The notes: generated from the sequence alone by a model not told the origin. 64,000 nt of DNA from Mermis nigrescens (GCA_036768485.1 JAVLUZ010000352.1:62001-126000); one strand, 5' to 3'; counted from the first letter of the stretch, positions 11,966 to 37,338 are shown. Numbers and translations are program-made.

Positions 11966-12690
11966 TTTAAGGGGGAGCGGGAAGGGGCGGCCGCTCCCTA
12001 ATTGGTCAAAAATATTTGGTGAAGTAGAGAATGGATTTATAATTTGCAATAACTTTTGACCGTCAGTGACCGTAATTTCTCAATTTATTTCAGTGCTGCG
12101 CGCCGGTAATGACATTTATTTATTTTCTTGGCGACCTGGAAGCCATTTTCTGCTCGTGGAATAGGTTTCGAAACAATTTCAACGGCAGGAACGCCTACTT
12201 TAGTATACTTTTCTTCTACTTTGAATCATAAATTCTCGGCGTTGCGCAACAAATGCTATTACAGGAAATCAAGCAGTAAATCAAGCTTCTAAACTTCCGT
12301 CGCCTCAATTTTACAAATTTTCCGGCGCTTCGCGTCAGATTTCTGGTAAATTCAAAGAAATGCAATAATTTATAGTACAAAATTGCCGAAAATTCTTAAA
12401 ATTTTGTAAACAATATTGCGTCAAAAGTGATCTTAAATAAAAGTATACAATGTAAAACGCCGAAAAACGCTATTTCGCGCATGAAAGGCAAATTTTTGGA
12501 TATTTTCGACTGTTTTTGGAAAAATTGGAGTAACTTCCCCCATAGAAAAATTCTAGATTCGCCAATGGTCGTATTTATTTTGCGGGGGCGCCTAAGGGTA
12601 AAACCTTTAGGCCAAAACGTGCTGGAAAATTGATAGAAGGGAGGGAAGCAAAAACATAATTTTCGGCATTTGTAATCAACTTCTATCATT
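11966..12690. repeat. Mosaic of hAT-type MITE fragments
   Basis: 'taagggggagcgggaaggggcgg' at about 11969 and 'attctagattcgccaatggtcg' at about 12553 resemble the ends of the CAGTGGCGGATC family seen intact at 52734-52920. The intervening 'cggcgcttcgcgtcagatttc' is shared with other copies. No gene was seen. Confidence 0.4.
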
Positions 12691-14429
12691 TATTAAAGCA
12701 TAACAACTGCTAACCTAATTGTTGCAAATGTTGTTCTTACCTAATTTTTCGCAATTGTTGCAATATAATGTAGAAATATAGTATTCATATTTAAAGATGC
12801 AGTAATCGTACTAATTATTTATTCCTGTAACTTTTCCACGTTTGCAAAGTTGCTTTTACTCTCCATTTGAATATAAAGACTCATTATTCATTTTCTTTTG
12901 AATTTTTAATAACCTACTAGTTGATAGCGAAAAAGCACTTGCAGCAAAATTAACATTAACGGATTTGCAAACGCCAAGAATCCTCTCCAGCTCATCAAAA
13001 TGCAGTTCAGCAAACAAATAACTTGCCGTTAGGACTTAAATTTTTGCATTTTCACTGTGTGATATTAAATATTTCGAAAATGTTTCATGTGAATAAGTAA
13101 TTAGATATCATGATATTAGCATTTTTTAAGTGAATTAAAAATTAGGCACGTTTGCATTTTGTTTGAATACATTCGTATCAATTATTAGGGTTTTTTGCAT
13201 ATTTGTTTCTATATGTACTCGTAGTTTGATTGTAAGTTTGTCATTCGCCACTCCATTATAGTAAAATCTGCTATAAGCCCACAAGACCCGAAAATAGCCG
13301 GCCTGGGGACGATAGGAGCGGTGAGTTGCCTGCACATTAGTTATACATAACTTAGAGAATCTAAATCTAAGTTGAGATTAAAGATAACAAAAATTTATCC
13401 TAAAAATATTACTTTTTTGTCGCGAACATTGGATTAGAACCTACATCGGTAAAATTTGTAGTCAGTAATAGAATCAAACTTAAACGTTTGCGATATTAAT
13501 AGTGATTTCCTGGGCACCGGTTGAAGCACCGGCACCTGGTGCTCCAGCACCGGGCACTGGGCCGGTGCTGAGCTGGTACCGGCGACGGTGCGAGTGCCAA
13601 ATAAAAGGCAAATAATTATTGATTAATAAATAGAAGCTCTTTATCATTGATTAAAAACGAAAAAAGACCAAAAGGAGTTTTGATTTAAGTTGATTAAAGG
13701 TTTTGACGGACCAATTGAAACATTTTTGAAAGAATTGCAGGGTTTTCAAAGTTATTTCAATATTCAAAATTCGTTGTTGAAATATTTTCAAATCTTAAAA
13801 TCGATTATGGCTGTTTATCTTCTTCGTTGGGCTGTAGCTAGCATGTTAAGTATAAAACTTAACTATAAACAGTATTTTCGCCAAACTGATTGGAGAAAAC
13901 GCCTTTCACACCAGTTATTTGTAATGTCACTACATTTGAAATAATTCAAAGTCACATACACGCGATTTAACATTATTGTGCTTGAAATTTTGAGGTTTTT
14001 CGAATTTTTTTGTTTTTTGTCGCTGAAATGTAGTATAATTTAGAAAGAATAATGAAATTTAAACTAGCGAAATAGTGTACAAGATGTGTTTAGTAATAAA
14101 AAGTACAAAATTGTCTTTTTCAAGCCACGTAAAGCATTATGTGTATAATATGCCAATCTAGCACCCGTCCGGGTAAAAAAAGTGGCACCGAGAATACATA
14201 CCTTTTAAATAGGTATAGTTTTTCAAGAGCTTTCTTGCAAGTCTAAACTAACCGAAAAACATTGATATTAAAAGGATTAAGGAACGGAAGACTGCTAAGG
14301 AACCGTCAAAAATGTTGAAAATAATGTCAAATTTATGATTTTGAAAAATCGTTGAGGCCATGAAAAAGGTTGATGAGCTACCTACATATGTAGGTGATAA
14401 AAGGGGTTACAACGTGAAATAGGAATAAA
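12691..14429. other. Non-coding stretch with a CACCGG palindrome cluster
   Basis: Mostly AT-rich, with no recognised gene. At 13513-13595 there is a GC-rich block of repeated CACCGG/CCGGTG in both orientations, which could fold strongly and may be a transposon terminus. An 84-codon open frame at 13690-13944 has no recognisable domain. Confidence 0.4.
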
Positions 14430-14650
14430 CCTAAGCCCAGTTTCTAAAAGTTGTGGCTTGAGCCAGGCTCAAACCACACTTCAGTGTTTTAAGATACGCG
14501 GTCAGGTTTAAGCCTGGCTTATGCCGGTTTCCATACATCACAGACTTAAGCCAGGCTTAAACCAACGACAATGCTGTAATATACAACATCAAAATTGAAC
14601 GTTTTGTATGTTTATCATGTACGTATTGAAGCCTGGCTTAAGTCGCACTT
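14430..14650. mobile_element. Fragment of the AAGCCAGGCTTA hAT-like family
   Basis: Repeated 'ttaagccaggctt' and 'aagcctggctta' in both orientations match the subterminal arrays of the element at 3673-5102. Only one end appears to be present. Confidence 0.55.
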
Positions 14651-16220
14651 TATAGAAAGCGAACGCTGTACTAATTTACGAATCTAGCTACATTAATTAA
14701 AATCACAACGCTGCTGACTAACAAAATTACAATCGGAAGACGTACGAAATGAAATATAAATACGAGCAAATAAATTTGAAATTAAAACTTACGAATCACA
14801 AAGAAAATTTTTGCACTGTCAATGCATTCTAATTTTCAACCATTAACAGAATGAATAATAGATAAGAGTATAGCTGAAAGGTATTATCACGAACTAAACA
14901 AGCCTCTTCTATTCATAGCCATATTGATCACTCGCTTTCCTTAAAGAAAATTGTCTGAAGGACATTGTTGATTTAAACGTCTACTGAGTAGAAAAGGCGA
15001 CTTTTGGGACAGAAATTTGAAAATGTACGTTTTCAAACTTTTGATATGACCCTCTTTAATTCAAAGATAAATTTTTGAGTAGGTACACATGCTATGCCCT
15101 AAACTTTTAGCAATAAGCGTATACGATTAGACTGCTACACGGGTATTAAAAATTGAAGAAAAACAGCACCTAACGTCGGCTTGGATGAATTGATAATATT
15201 GAGAAAACTTCTATTTTGGAATAATGTTTTCAATCGTTTTAATAACTCAATTTTTCTATTAATTAATCGTTTTCCTTAAAACTTCTGTAGCATACTTTAC
15301 TTTTTACATTGAAAGAAGTTTAGACTTTCCCTGCTAAGGATCAAATTTTAAAATAACAATAATTTCATTTTTTATCGTATTTTCAGCTTCAGCACGAAAG
15401 TTTCTATCATAATATCTGAACAATACAAAAATTTATAAAGAATGCAATACTAAAAGATTCATTTTAAATAATTAATAGTGTTTATATTAATAAATTCAAT
15501 GTTTAATGATTGATTTTTCGGAATCAAGAAGCGATCCATAAAAAGTAATTATAAAAAGTATAATCGCACAATTATCATACGTGCTTATTAGGTTTGGATT
15601 CGAGAGGCGGGGAAGCGCTCCCATATGTTCAACAGAGTTGACAAGATAAAGAATGAATTTATCAAATTAATGCTTATTAATTGTATATATTGACTGTAGT
15701 CTGAAAGCCCTATGCTTGCTTAAAAAATGATTATGTAGACAACTTAGACATTTCTAGCTCTTTCAAAGATTATTCGAGCAAGAACGCGAGGATCCCAGAT
15801 AAGTTAATCCAAAATAATTTTTTTCAATACGTATGCACGGAGATTGCTCAGATGAATGGGTAAAATGCAAGCAGTAATTTTAATCATCTTAAACCATCAT
15901 CATGACCTAAGCTTCATGTCTTGCTGCTTACATTGATGAAGCTTAATTTAAATCAAAACTTTGGAAAATCACGAATTTCTATCGAGAAAATCCTACGCTA
16001 TAATTGATACTGAGTTAAATGAGTCGCCGAGAGAAGCGGTAAAAACGATATTTCACGCGTTAATAGCTGATTTTCGAACCCATTTTCGACTATTCGCGAA
16101 AAACTCGGAGTCCGCCCCTCCTAAGAACATCGTCGATTCGCCACTGGTTTTAATTACTGTAATAAAATCAATTCAACCCCAATATTAAGTCGTTTTTAGA
16201 ATTACTTGCCGTTTTCGTTT
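14651..16220. other. 3' flank of gene A, resembling the 3' flank of gene B
   Basis: No gene was seen. Pieces such as 'gctgctgac' and 'gaaatataaatacgagcaaataaa' (14708-14775) resemble 35560-35620 beyond gene B, suggesting the duplicated unit extends past the stop codons. At 16080-16145 a hAT-type end (CAGTGGCGAATCGACG in reverse) is present. Confidence 0.4.
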
Positions 16221-16233
16221 TTTATTATTTATT
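16221..16233 (-). terminator. Polyadenylation signals of gene A
   Basis: Two AATAAA hexamers occur on the minus strand at 16228-16233 and 16221-16226. They lie about 18-30 bases after the stop codon at 16251, implying a very short 3' UTR. Confidence 0.7.
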
Positions 16234-16250
16234 CAAGCAGCAGCCAACGT

Positions 16251-28717
<12,467 letters not shown>

Positions 28718-28970
28718 CCTGCTTTTAGTCTTCAAAAATAATGCCGCGAGCTAAAATTGATTTAAAAATTTTAAAATTAAGGATCGAAATCCAAAAATAA
28801 ACTTTGTATACAAATGATACTGAATTGTGTTAAAAGTTATAAATTACGAAGTCAATAATTAAAAATAGAATAAATTCACGTTTGAGTGAATAGAAATGCT
28901 TTTAAAATTTTTTACTGGTGATAAGTACGAGTATAAGATACATATGTTGCTTAATAGTTTCGAAACCATT
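28718..28970 (-). promoter_or_regulatory. Conserved upstream region of gene A
   Basis: Just before the start, 'tttaaagtaaaaatnat'-type leader sequence is similar to 56926-56960 of gene B. At 28890-28925, 'agaaatgcttttaaaatttttt' resembles 57068-57090. Similarity between paralogues outside exons suggests retained promoter or leader sequence. No clear TATA box or initiator is assigned. Confidence 0.35.
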
Positions 28971-29099
28971 CAAGCCTGCTTACTATGTTCAGGATGAGTA
29001 AATTGATATCTCGTGAGTAAACTTGAAAAATCAACTTAGAATTGTAATCGTTGAGAAATTTTTGTGTTTTTTTTCATAGAGGTCATTTCAGCTTAACTG

Positions 29100-29375
29100 A
29101 AGTTTGAAAATTAAAAATCCAGGCCCTTTTATTTTGGTCGTCCGTACAAACAATTTTTCCTAAACTATTACTGCTTATTTCAGATGTTTTGAACCGTGAC
29201 GAGGCGCTAAATATCATACATCGGCAGCAGTCTAATTCTGTGGGTCTGGGTGATGTTAAACTACCGAAAATCTCAAAAATGGCCAAAAATTTGATTGATC
29301 TAGGGGTCTTACGGATTCTCTGTTCCTGGGGGTCTAAGCCTCCCAAACCCCATGCCCACTTGCGCTCTATATGCA
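29100..29375 (+). repeat. R2 dispersed repeat copy
   Basis: The segment 'tcggcagcagtctaattctg', 'gatgttaaactaccgaaaat' and 'gatctaggggtcttacgg' follows the R2 order, ending 'catgcccacttgcgc'. It is non-coding. Confidence 0.5.
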
Positions 29376-29599
29376 CTAACGCTTCCTGTGTTTTATCGTC
29401 ATCCTTAATCATAAGACTGGTTTTAAAAGAATGGTAAAATGGTTATTTCAAAAAAATTGATAAAAACGATAAAATAAAGAAATTACAAGTTTTTTGGGAC
29501 AAATAAATCAATTTTTTCTTCAAGCTAAACGATAGTTGAAATTGTATACAGCTTAAATCTAAATTGCTATTGCGATTATTAGCCATAGCTCACTAGATG

Positions 29600-30185
29600 T
29601 CCCGTTTTTTTCCCACCTATCACACATCATCGAAGCTCTGGCCTTTTCTTAGCTTTTATTTATTTTTTCTGTCCCTTCAATCATAAGTTATTATGATTTT
29701 TATATAAAGCGTGAACGATATCAGGTTTTCTCAGCTAATTGTACAATTAGGAAATTCGTCGAGTAAAATTGCTCATTTTTCGTAAAATGTCCTGCGTCAT
29801 CTTCCATTCTATTATAAATAAATGCAAAATAATGAACCAGAAAGTTGGAAAGGCAGACGATAATCCACTGAATGGCATGCAATTTGTGTGTGTAACTGAG
29901 ATTGAAATTCGTCGTACGTACTGATTCAAATATGAGCCTCCCGAGAATTTATGTGCTAAAGTCAGAATTTATGCCATAGGATTTATTTGCTTAACGATGC
30001 AAAGAAGCAGTCCAGATGATTTTATTTATTTTAATTTTGCCTGCTTTCAATCGTTAGCAGAATCTACATCGAAAATGCGAATAATCTGTTATAAAATCGA
30101 GCAACCTATTTCTTCTGCACGTCGACCTATGAGCAATAGATTTCCCATATATGTACCTAAGATAAAACAGAATATGGAATTCATC
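29600..30185. repeat. Upstream flank of gene A, paralogous to 57140-58430
   Basis: Blocks 'tggccttttctta', 'aagaagcagtccagatga', 'atcgagcaacctatttctt' and 'ctgcacgtcgacctatgagc' recur in order upstream of gene B. No gene was recognised. Confidence 0.45.
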
Positions 30186-30192
30186 GGGCTGA

Positions 30193-30254
30193 GCAAATGA
30201 TTCCATATCAGAATAGAATACGTCAGATTACTATTCTGATATGGAATCATTTGC
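30193..30254. repeat. Perfect 24-bp hairpin
   Basis: Arms 30193-30216 and 30231-30254 are exact reverse complements separated by a 14-base loop. The arms contain GATTCCATATCAGAATA. A fully matched stem of this length with a miRNA-sized loop is uncommon by chance. It could be a short foldback, a small-RNA precursor or a recent inverted duplication. Confidence 0.9.
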
Positions 30255-31089
30255 TTTTAACGATTATTTGCACAGCTGTATTTCGCAATGCTTTTGAATA
30301 AATTAAAAATCGCATTTTACATCGCATCATTTTGCATTGATTATCCCAGCTCTTGATCAGCAAAAAATCTAACAGATCCATTCAATACGCACGCAACCCT
30401 GAGCAAATTCTCCTGAAATATAAACACGCTTTTATTATTTATACAAAGCATTTAATCCACTTTTCTAACAGTTTTCTTTATTAGGATTTAAAGTTAAGCT
30501 AGACCCCCTTTTCCCGAATAGAAAATGAGGAAGTTTGGCTGGAAAAAATAAGGCAAAATGGATGAAAATCAAAATTTACTGCAAAAATGGTGGGAATCGA
30601 TCACAAATTACAGATTAACATATAAGTACTTACATCGTTTATATGCTAATTTAGCGCTTTACCAGTCTTTGAGTAGCGTGATTTCAGCAGCCCGAAAGGT
30701 CCAAAGATTCGGGGACGGTCTCAGCTTGATAGTTTCCTTTATTATAGAAGTTAACTTCCAACGAATAAGTTTAGTCCGTGTTCTGTTGTGTTTTTAATCT
30801 TACATCGTATCAACAATTTTTAAATTCAATTATTTGCATTTCGTTGCCATGACTTTCTTATCTTGATGCGGCACAAAAAATTGCGTCGCTGCAATAATTA
30901 TGAATTGCCGAATTATTAAGCCGAATCAATAAGATTTTTTCATGTTGACTCAACACATTAATATTGCGTCATATGAAAAGTTGTACTATTGCAGCAGAGT
31001 AGAAACCTTCTCGCGGATTGTAAGAACACGATTTTCTTACGTTGCATTGACGCACAGCATGGTTATAGTGCTGGGCTAAAATTTGGTTA
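30255..31089. other. Non-coding stretch
   Basis: AT-rich. A 79-codon open frame at 30558-30797 has no recognisable domain and no splice or polyadenylation context that convinces. Confidence 0.4.
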
Positions 31090-31270
31090 ATCAAATGTAC
31101 ACTCATTAGCCGGGCAGCGACCAAATTCTGAGGAACAGGAAAAAATTGAAAACGATCGCAAAAAAGCATACCTACCTAAAATTCGATTCTGTGAGTCTAC
31201 CGTGATCTGCGGAGGTATTCTCAAAATCGGGGAGGGGGTTAAATTCCCCAAACTCCCACGTCTACGTGTG
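31090..31270 (-). repeat. R2 dispersed repeat copy
   Basis: It carries 'gcagcgaccaaattctgagg', 'aaattcgattctgtgagtct' and 'gaggtattctcaaaatcgggg', ending 'cccacgtctacgtgtg'. It parallels the copy at 34270-34400. Confidence 0.5.
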
Positions 31271-31405
31271 AATATTGTCTATTCAGGCCAATGAGAGTGC
31301 AAATTAAGTTCAGTTGCATTATGTCAATATAAAGCTGGATTTATAGTCTTATAGATTTTAGTGCGGCAATATGTTGGCTTTTTATTATAAACCTTTTTAA
31401 GCGCA

Positions 31406-32103
<698 letters not shown>

Positions 32104-32328
32104 TAAATTTTTCATTGATTACAGTGACTTCTATGGATTTGCTTTATTTCTTTTCGTAATCCGCTAAACCGTATGTGTTTTTTCCTTTTTTGTAATACGT
32201 TTGAATTGTAGGCGTTCATTGAAGTTTCAATAAACCAGTCTATTCTATTATTATTCAGATTGTCTTTCAGCTACAAATGTAGCAGTAAGATAATTTGCTT
32301 GACAGCATTAATGAAGATTAGCTGGACG

Positions 32329-32724
32329 CAGGGCCGTATTGAGGGGCAGGGCGGATGGGAGGGGCGGACGCCCCCTTGGTCGGAATAAATTTTGAAAGGT
32401 AAGATGATGCACGGAAATCGGAATGATGGAAAAAATTGCCTGTTCGACGTAAAATCTTCTAATTTTCGGTGCTTCGTGCCAGGTAAAATGTTTTTCCCAT
32501 AATATTAGCTCAAGCGCGGCCAAAAAAATAACTTTTTTATAGCGTTTTGAGTAGAAGAAAATGTTTTACGAAAAGCCTGAATTTTATGATCCTCAATGGG
32601 CAGAGTATGTCGGAGAGCGTTAAATAATGCGGTTTTTACGCGGTGCGAATTTCCCCAGATATAGACCAATTTATGTTGTGTCCGCCCACCCACACCTTTG
32701 GCCGCATCCTGGATACGGGCCTGG
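32329..32724. mobile_element. hAT-like MITE with CAGGGCCGTATT termini
   Basis: The left end CAGGGCCGTATTGAGG and right end CCTGGATACGGGCCTG form an imperfect 16-bp inverted repeat of the CAGGG type common in hAT elements. The 396-bp interior holds no transposase. The flanking octamers do not clearly match, so the target duplication is not demonstrated. Confidence 0.6.
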
Positions 32725-33006
32725 CAGATTGTATCTAAAATAGCTGACGTCACATCTGAATTCGGGTATGCTACTACACCACATTTTTCAAAGACGAATT
32801 TTTTCCGTCATTTTGGTCCTGTAAAATTATTTTTCTTACAGTTCATTTAGTCTTGCTTCAATTTAGTCTTAATGATAAAATATACGAAATAATGAACTAG
32901 AAGATAGGGAAAAAAGTAGCGAATCATGTCATTATTGATTCAAATATCTACTTCTCGGACTTTAAATTCTATGGAAGTTCATGTGTGCAGGGTCACAGTT
33001 GATACC

Positions 33007-33169
33007 ACACGTACGCGTGGGAGTGTGCACCTCCCTAGAAGGCCGACTACCCCCCTCTCCACAGAATTCAATTTTCGAAATCTTTTCTGTTTTCTTCTCA
33101 ACCTTTGGATGCTAATGGATAGTGCTCGATGAGAAAAGGTAAAAATTGTGTTTTTACGCCATATCAAAC
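33007..33169 (+). mobile_element. MITE-1 copy f, truncated
   Basis: The left end ('acgtacgcgtgggagtgtgc') and core ('gatgctaatggatagtgctc', 'tttttacgccatatca') are present. The 3' part is cut at the start of copy g, 'cacgtgggcg'. The junction suggests that copy g inserted into, or replaced the end of, this copy. Confidence 0.65.
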
Positions 33170-33415
33170 ACGTGGGCGTGCGGGGGGAGGAGGGGGGAAG
33201 TCGGGGTGTATGAATTCCCCCAGAAAGCCGAATACTCCCAGAATTCAATTTTTGAAATTTTTTGTTTTTTCACAATTTTTTGATGCCAATGTGTAGTTCT
33301 CAACGAGAAACGTCAAAAAATGGTGTTTTTTCGTCATACCACTAGTTTTAAGACCATTTTTGACCTTTGAAAAATCTCGCAGCCCCCCGCAGAATTTTTA
33401 ATGCTGCCCACCTAT
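33170..33415 (+). mobile_element. MITE-1 copy g
   Basis: A full-length copy from CACGTGGGCGTGCGGGG to 'atgctgcccacctatg', with core 'gatgccaatgtgtagttctc'. It abuts truncated copy f. No clear 8-bp target duplication was found. Confidence 0.7.
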
Positions 33416-33469
33416 GGTTGATACTATCAACATCAACTGAGCCAAATTGATTTACTATTTGTTCGAAGT

Positions 33470-34170
33470 GATAGCTGAATTTAAGACAACGAAAATCAAC
33501 AAATTATTGATCGGATCAAATTCAATGCATATCGTGAAATTCGTGATGCTGGGCTGGTTTCGTAATAAGGAAGGATTGCCGAAAAGTTAGGTCAGGGCAA
33601 ACGCTATGTTATTAAAAATCTGAATATAACTGCCCAGAGAGGCTCTATGGAAGTTGGATACGGTCGACCATTGGAACTTTCACAAGAAAGTCAGCAAATC
33701 ATTTGAAATGCAAGCGGTAAACAAAAGAAAAGTAGCGATCAAATTGCACGCGAACTTATTGAAACAGCGTTGATAAAGAGTTCATCCCAAAAGGGTTAAC
33801 TTTTATCAGAGATCCGCTCCATAAAGAGCGAAAAAATTTGGTCCAGAAGGCTGTTCCTTGCGAATCGGCATATTAATTGGTCAAGCGATGACTTTTTGCA
33901 ATTGGCCTAGATTGATTTTTTGATTTAGTTACTTCTAAAACCAGACCTTTAGTTCGATTATAGTTGGTCAAAAACTGTTTCAAAGATCAATGATGACGAT
34001 TTAATACAGCCAAATTGTCAGAAATAAATTTTAAAAAAGTTTCAAGCTTGGAGTGATGACAGTGTAGGTTATTTGCAGGTTTGTTGTCCTCATATCCAAT
34101 CGCTTCTAGGCTCTGTTCTTAAATCAAACGGTGGCCATATTGAGTATTAAATCCTTATATGTACATATGT
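33470..34170 (+). pseudogene. Tc1/mariner-like transposase relic
   Basis: Conceptual translation gives the helix-turn-helix-like 'GRIAEKLGQGKRYVIKNLN', a 'GRPLELSQESQQII' linker (compare GRPRKLS in Tc1 transposases), 'QIARELI' and 'RRLFLANRHINWSSDDF' (compare the RR..FA..H..W..DW region). It is broken by more than eight stops and frame changes, so it is dead. No flanking inverted repeats were identified. Confidence 0.6.
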
Positions 34171-34269
34171 CAGTTCCGTTTTGAATGCTGATTAAAAAAA
34201 TATACTCTACTCATCTGGTTTTCCGGCTCAAGCGCTATGGGAGATGGCATGGCAAAGGTTTTTAGGACC

Positions 34270-34398
34270 CGGTTATACATGAACTACGACCAAATTCTGG
34301 GGGTCTAGGTGGTGCAAAACTGGTCAAAATTCCAAAATAACATGCCGAAAGTCCTATTCTGTGAGTCTACCGGATTCTTATAGACGGGGGTCTTAACC
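34270..34398 (+). repeat. R2 dispersed repeat copy
   Basis: It contains 'accaaattctgggggtctagg' and 'gtcctattctgtgagtctacc', with 'acgggggtcttaacc' at its end. That last piece became the target duplication of the adjacent MITE-1 copy. Confidence 0.5.
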
Positions 34399-34655
34399 AC
34401 ACCTGGGCGTGGGGGGTTTGGGGGTATGCATCCCCCCAGAAACCGAAATACCCCCCCCAGAAATCAAAATACCACCTAGAATTCAATTTTTAAAAATTTT
34501 TTTCGTTTTTCCCCGCAATTTTTTGATGCCAATGGATAGTGCTTGATGAGAAACGTCGAAAAATGGTGTTTTTATCGCCATACCACCATTTTTAAAGCCA
34601 TTTTTTGACCTTCAAAAAATCGTGCACCCCCAGAATTTTCTTGCTGCCCATGTAT
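34399..34655 (+). mobile_element. MITE-1 copy h with perfect 8-bp target duplication
   Basis: It runs from CACACCTGGGCGTGGG to 'cttgctgcccatgtatg', with the core 'gatgccaatggatagtgctt'. It is flanked on both sides by GTCTTAAC, an exact 8-bp duplication. This is the clearest evidence for the insertion mode of the family. Confidence 0.88.
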
Positions 34656-36690
34656 GGTCTTAACTCCCTCCCAACTTCCATGTGTGCACCCGGTACGCTG
34701 TATGTATGTAGCATTCAATCCACTTTTCGAAAAGGCTTTTACGTAGAATTCAACAAATGTCAAAGCACATCAAATTCAATGTTCTTTCAAACTAATGCGT
34801 TCTCTGCGCGTGCTAACCATGCTGGAGGAGGTAGCCTTCGGGCAGCCCTCCCCTGAATAACAAGTGAGCCCCCAGCAAAATACTGTTAAACCTGCAAAAT
34901 TTTGGAAAAAATCGCGAGGTTCGCTAGGCTCTGACTCAGGCACCTAATTAAAAAATTTTCATTATAATTTAATTTTCTCGCACTTTTGCGCAAAGTTCGA
35001 TTTCATTCTATGCATCCGTTTTATCTCAGCATATGTGAGATAATTATTCAAAGCTTGAATATGCAATTGGTCCTGAATATAAGCCTAAGCCTTTGCTATA
35101 AAGAGCTCAATATTCAAGAAAGCGAAGGTAGTCGAGGAGCTTGGATTTCAATTTGGATCTTCAAAATCTTCAATCAAATAGGTGAGCGGCTTAGAAATTC
35201 ATTTTCGAAGATTTCATCATTCTCACAATTTTTGATGCTCATGGAAATTTTGATTAGAACGTCGATAATCGATTATCTTTCCCATTAACGTAAATTTTTT
35301 GTAATCTTTTTCTGTCATTGAAAAGTTCAACTTTGGGACCAGTAAATTCATCTTGCCCATATGTGCGCGCTTAAGTCCGATATTGACATTCAAAATGTTT
35401 TTTGTAGTGACAATAGTATAGATATAAGTTTACTATGCAAACGCTGAACGCTGCTGACAAAGAACTCAATTAAAAAATCGTCGAAGCGTTTCAGAATAAA
35501 AGTATGAGCCGATAATTTTGAAAAAAGTTACAAATTACAATCGAATTCGCGCACTGCTGACGTATTCAAATTTTAATTTAACAAACGGAATATAAATACG
35601 ATAGAAGCATAAATAAAAAGTCAATATCACAAATTGAGCGAAATTATCTTTTCAATATCCCTGCTGATGGTCACTTGAGGTCCTAAAGAAAGATATTTAT
35701 ATTCGTAAATAGATAACGAAAATCTTATATTGAAAACGTTTGAGTCCAAAATTCCGATTTTACTCAGCAATTCTTACGTAAAATATTTTTGAAATTCCAA
35801 AAAAATAAAAAAAATTTTAAGTCAAACATATTTTCTACGTTTTTCCAATGCTCTTGATACGGCCCACAATAATTCGACTTTGGGCAAACTTTCTTATACT
35901 ACGGTAGGTCTCTTTCGGAATAAAATAACGATTCATAAAAGTTTGTAAAACAATTGGTTTATAAAAAGCAGTTAGTCAGTTCCTCATCAGTAGCAGATTT
36001 CTATGCCATGGATTAAGTTCGCGAGATGACGAATGAATCAACATGTATTTTTTAACGAAAAATTTGTATACATATTTTAAAATATTTCTTAGGCTTTAAT
36101 TGTCGTAACTTTTATAATTTTTCTAGTGCTTAGCGCGTCGGATAATGTTTACAAAATATATATAATGACTAACTATGGCCTGAATGCCAAATTTTCAAGT
36201 CGGAAATAACTTTTTTGTTATGGAAAGAAGATTTTGTAGCTCTTGCAAAGATTTCTATAATAATAACGAAGTGATTCTGGCGCATTTTATTGAGTTTTCT
36301 GGGGAAGCTTATCAAAGTGCTTTTTTTAATTCATTTGTACAGAATTTCAGATGCATGTACAACAGAGAAAAACCAATACTTTCATTCACCTACAACAATA
36401 CTTAAACATAAATGTTACATTATTTTCGCTGACATTAATGAACTTTGGACAAAATGAGTAATTTTTATATTTTATTTTAATTTTAAAGTTTTAATTACGA
36501 TTCTAAAACTTTAGAATTTGCTAAACTTTTTTAAAAATCTCGAATTTTTTATTGAAAAAACAAAGCCGAAGCTTATTCTGAGAAGAATAAGTGGCCGAGA
36601 TGCGGTGAAAAATGCTAGTTCGCGTGCCGGAACTATTCCTAACTATTTTGAGAACAATAGGGTACAGGCGTGCGGATAACTTTCTCGGGA
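34656..36690. other. Intergenic AT-rich region and 3' flank of gene B
   Basis: No supported gene was seen. Sequence near 35560-35620 resembles 14708-14775 beyond gene A. Short open frames (34986-35288, 36184-36405) show no recognisable domain. Confidence 0.4.
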
Positions 36691-36915
36691 AAAATAGAGA
36701 CAAAACGAAGGCCAAAAAAGTGGATGAACATCGAAAATTTTCTTCAAAATTGCTTGAAATTGACCAGAAATAGTAGAATAATGTAGTTTTAACACTATTT
36801 TAGCATTTATACCAGTTTTTGAAGTGTTATTTTGGTGAAAAAAAACTCATTTACCGACCCCGCCCAGATCAGCTAACCCCCACCCTGCCCCGCTAAAAGG
36901 TCACGCCGTGCATCT
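36691..36915 (-). repeat. R3 dispersed repeat copy (inverted)
   Basis: It carries 'gaccagaaatagtagaataa', 'tgtagttttaacactatttt' and 'cgaccccgcccagatcagct', the R3 order in reverse, just downstream of gene B. Confidence 0.55.
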
Positions 36916-37019
36916 ATGGTTATCGCCCTTTGCGGAAATCCTTCTTCCGTTGCTGGTCCTTATAATTGTACTTAATTTATCCACTAATGTTTGGTAGTTT
37001 TTCAAATTACTAACCTTTT

Positions 37020-37025
37020 TTTATT
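37020..37025 (-). terminator. Polyadenylation signal of gene B
   Basis: AATAAA on the minus strand, 9 bases past the stop at 37034, again implying a very short 3' UTR as in gene A. Confidence 0.65.
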
Positions 37026-37033
37026 ATATCTAT

Positions 37034-37338
37034 TCAAGCAGCAGCAGCCGCTGCTTGACATACGCCACATTTTTTGGGACAATACAGACGAGCTCGCGCT
37101 TTTTCCTCTCTATTAGAACTATTGCACTGGCCACCAAGGCCTTTGCTATCGAAGCAATCGTTGTTGAAATCGCCGCACTGCGCTTTTTGGGGCCCGTATC
37201 CGGCTTCACATGTTTTGCACGTGCCTCCACATCCAATCACAACGTAAGTGAAAAGATCTGTGCCTTCTTTTACCTTGCAAGCAACGTCGGCGATTTCGGA
37301 ACAATTAAGCAAATTATCACGACACGCTGTATTTTCGG
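37034..37338 (-). CDS. Gene B exon 10: last ShKT doublet
   Basis: 305 bp, acceptor CACTTTAG, phase 1 start, stop TGA at 37034. It encodes two ShKT domains (CRDNLLNC...CGGTCKTC and CGDFNNDC...CPKKCGVC), then Q and six Ala, an extension absent from gene A because A stops right after the last Cys. Confidence 0.9.
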
